10,234 bases of DNA, taken from contig WOZB01000051.1 of the NCBI GenBank assembly GCA_011620445.1, positions 3,878 through 14,111 on the forward strand, given 5' to 3'. How positions within the stretch are numbered: the first letter of the stretch is position 1; the number at the start of each line of letters is the position of its first letter. Below the pieces are notes generated by a model, which worked only from the letters and a program-made list of their open reading frames with translations, ran no database searches and was not told the DNA's origin. Of the stretch, positions 8,613 through 10,234 are shown piece by piece. The position numbers were made by a program, and so were the translations under genes. The stretch is from Anaerolineaceae bacterium (GTDB taxonomy: Bacteria; Chloroflexota; Anaerolineae; Anaerolineales; Anaerolineaceae).

Positions 8613-9632
8613 TTACTTGTGTTTTTTGTGCTGTTCCTTAAAGAAAAGCGCGCTTCCTATCACCCCGGTCAAGCCCAGTAAGAAGACGATCGGCCTCTCG
8701 ATGATCCAGGCCAAAGACTGCAGCTTTCCCCTGCCTATTTCCACGACTGCCCTGTTTAGTACAGGTTCAGGAGCAGGTTCATCCCAGGTGAAAGTAATCA
8801 GGCGGGAAAGAAAGCCCTGCTGTACGCAGCCTTCAAGGCTGAAGATATGGATGGGTTTTTTGTATTTGGCCGCGATGCGTAAATCAGTTGTGAATTCCAC
8901 CCAGCTCAACGGTGCAACGGTATCCCAGGAATCCTGTTCAACGCCCCCTCCGGTTACACCCAGTCCAAAGGAATCGGTGCTCTTCGCATAACTTTCAAGC
9001 ATGGCTTGCCCATAGGGGCGGCTAAAGCTGGAGTAAAGCATTAGCACTACACAATCAACTTGAACATCGATTAGTCCGAGGGCACGCTTAAGAACCGTTG
9101 AGTGGGCCTTGCGATCATCCACGACATAAGTGGAGTGGTAAGCCTCAACCTTGTAGCCGTCCGTATGTATCTGATTGACAAGGCCCAGGTATGCCAGCTG
9201 GCTTTCTTCATACCCTTTTCTATTCTTCAAGCGCTTCCAGACCCTTGGAAGTACTTTTGGGTCGCGGGCTTCAAACATGGCGGTCTCTTGAAAATCTGGT
9301 TCGATATCCAGCCCAACCCCCGCCCACTGTAACTTATGCCTGGCCGTCCAGGTTTTGAAAGCTTCATAGCGCGCGATGGCAAAGGGGTAGTTTTCCAGGT
9401 TGTACCAGTAACCCTGATCTTTAGGCAGCAGCAGCCAGGCAATCACCGGCACACCAATTTTGTTTAAGCGTTTGACCACTTCCGCGCGTTCATCGGAGAG
9501 GTCGATCAATCCAAGGGAAACTGAAGCATTCAGGGTCTTCAGGTCATCCAGTACAAAGCGGTCTTCAAAGAGCTTTTTCAACTCTTTAGGTTCAAGTTCG
9601 GTGAAAAATGTCAATTCAGGATGTTGATTCAT
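8613..9632 (-). CDS. Uncharacterised TIM-barrel (glycoside-hydrolase-like) protein with C-terminal membrane anchor
   Basis: A 339-residue protein I cannot assign to a named family. The strand-helix rhythm suits a TIM barrel: VSLGLIDLS (38-46), VPVIAWLLL (61-69), WAGVGLDIEPD (103-113), VEAYHSTYVV (162-171), VDCVVLMLY (192-200) and IHIFSLEGC (261-269). The LDIEPD segment (D109, E111) resembles the acidic strand-4 motif of GH18-type enzymes, and E267 at the end of the last strand could be a second acidic residue. There is no N-terminal signal peptide. One hydrophobic segment lies near the C-terminus (about 313-331), followed by a basic tail KEQHKKHK, suggesting a tail-anchored protein. It follows rsmG by 6 nt; its Shine-Dalgarno AAGGAG (9642-9647) lies within the last two sense codons of rsmG, 9 nt from the ATG. 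Sugar hydrolysis is a possibility, not a conclusion. Confidence 0.8.
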   Translation of the reverse strand: MNQHPELTFFTELEPKELKKLFEDRFVLDDLKTLNASVSLGLIDLSDERAEVVKRLNKIGVPVIAWLLLPKDQGYWYNLENYPFAIARYEAFKTWTARHKLQWAGVGLDIEPDFQETAMFEARDPKVLPRVWKRLKNRKGYEESQLAYLGLVNQIHTDGYKVEAYHSTYVVDDRKAHSTVLKRALGLIDVQVDCVVLMLYSSFSRPYGQAMLESYAKSTDSFGLGVTGGGVEQDSWDTVAPLSWVEFTTDLRIAAKYKKPIHIFSLEGCVQQGFLSRLITFTWDEPAPEPVLNRAVVEIGRGKLQSLAWIIERPIVFLLGLTGVIGSALFFKEQHKKHK

Positions 9633-9638
9633 GAAGTA

Positions 9639-10234
9639 TTACTCCTTAACGGTCAATGGTGACTTGGAGGGAACCCCTGTGGGGCGGGGATAATTTGCTG
9701 GCGTATGGGTGTTCTTGTCGATGAGCACCAGGTAACGCTTACCTTCGATTCCAGGGAAATCAATCGGCAGAACTTCTTTGAGATCTCCGCCTAATTTATG
9801 CATGATCGACCGGCAGTGCTCAGCTTCTTCAGGGGCATCCGTACCTTTTTGCAGAACAATGCGCCCACCCACTTGGGCGAGTGGCAGGCAGTATTCAAGC
9901 AAGACCGGCATGGGTGCCACGGCACGGGCAGTGACTAACTGGTATTTTTCCCGATGATCAGCGTTCTGACCCAGTTCTTCCGCTCGAATGGCCATGGTTT
10001 CAGCATTGGGTAATTGCAGACTGTCCAGCACAAGTCGGCAGAAGTTGATCTTTTTGCCAACCGAGTCCACCAGACTGAGCTTGAGATCAGGCCAGAGAAT
10101 TTTGAGCGGGATACCTGGGAAGCCTGCGCCAGTGCCCAGGTCAATAAGACTTGTAGGCGGTGTGAATCTGCTCCAGCCGTGCGTAACGCTAAGTGAGTCC
10201 ACGAAGTGCTTGTAGCGAATATCTTCAGGCGCCC
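9639..10234 (-). CDS. rsmG: 16S rRNA (guanine527-N7)-methyltransferase (5' end outside the window)
   Basis: RsmG (GidB) methylates N7 of G527 in the 530 loop of 16S rRNA with S-adenosylmethionine; in several bacteria its loss gives low-level streptomycin resistance. Visible motifs: the HFVDSLS segment typical of the family just before the fold, the SAM-binding DLGTGAGFPGIPLKI, the acidic LVDS of strand 2, RAEELG, and TARAVAPMPVLLEY, with GGRIVLQKG further on. The GTG at 10200-10202 is not the start: the frame stays open to the window edge and the upstream codons (APEDIRYKHF) match the family, so the true N-terminus lies beyond 10234. The gene ends with Lys-Glu-stop, whose bases serve as the ribosome binding site of the next gene, so the two are probably cotranscribed. 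Confidence 0.96.
   Translation of the reverse strand, partial: APEDIRYKHFVDSLSVTHGWSRFTPPTSLIDLGTGAGFPGIPLKILWPDLKLSLVDSVGKKINFCRLVLDSLQLPNAETMAIRAEELGQNADHREKYQLVTARAVAPMPVLLEYCLPLAQVGGRIVLQKGTDAPEEAEHCRSIMHKLGGDLKEVLPIDFPGIEGKRYLVLIDKNTHTPANYPRPTGVPSKSPLTVKE

Noticed and set aside
8645..8654. AAGCGCGCTT palindrome near the convergent gene ends
   Set aside because: A 10-bp palindrome inside coding sequence, without a T run or conserved placement; likely chance.
10200..10202. GTG as the start of rsmG
   Set aside because: The frame continues to the window edge with family-like residues (APEDIRYKHF), so this valine is internal.

Overview
The window looks like a compact bacterial chromosome segment of moderate GC content. 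Gene families and gene order suggest Chloroflexota, probably an Anaerolineae-type bacterium. The main reasons are a Chloroflexi-like 3D-domain cell-wall protein directly upstream of rsmA, and the pth-mfd pair. This assignment is inference, because no rRNA or other strict marker is present. There is no phage, transposase, CRISPR array or RNA gene in the window.

Layout: positions 1-3952 hold the 3' part of pth (peptidyl-tRNA hydrolase, cut by the window edge), overlapping mfd (transcription-repair coupling factor) by 17 nt. Positions 3953-4076 are an intergenic region with a perfect 14-bp palindrome and a probable promoter. Positions 4077-5105 encode a sodium/calcium-exchanger-family membrane antiporter. 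Positions 5183-5410 encode a small two-helix membrane protein. Positions 5510-6346 are proC (pyrroline-5-carboxylate reductase) with its own promoter. Positions 6399-6599 are a 3'-end relic of a second exchanger gene. Positions 6678-7775 encode a membrane-anchored DUF348/G5/3D cell-wall protein that overlaps rsmA (16S rRNA dimethyltransferase, 7772-8602) by 4 nt. The opposite strand carries rsmG (16S rRNA m7G methyltransferase, cut by the right edge) followed by a C-terminally membrane-anchored TIM-barrel protein. These converge on rsmA with a 10-nt gap.

The most unusual feature is a diverged direct repeat of about 360 bp flanking proC. Copy A is 4914-5272 and copy B is about 6399-6767. Each copy contains, in the same order, the last 63 codons of an exchanger gene, about 77 nt of intergenic DNA, an inverted repeat, an extended -10 promoter, a start codon only 9 nt downstream of the -10 box, and a homologous N-terminal membrane anchor. 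In copy A the anchor leads to a 75-residue two-helix protein; in copy B it leads to the full 3D-domain enzyme. The exchanger tails differ mostly at synonymous positions, so both were probably functional genes while they diverged. I read this as an ancestral tandem array of [exchanger - anchored cell-wall protein] modules, collapsed and now containing proC. The conserved promoter geometry predicts leaderless mRNAs.

Functionally the window mixes translation quality control and ribosome maturation (pth, rsmA, rsmG), transcription-coupled repair (mfd), proline synthesis (proC), ion exchange and cell-wall remodelling. It is mostly housekeeping, and the novelty lies in the rearranged exchanger/proC/3D segment and the uncharacterised TIM-barrel protein.
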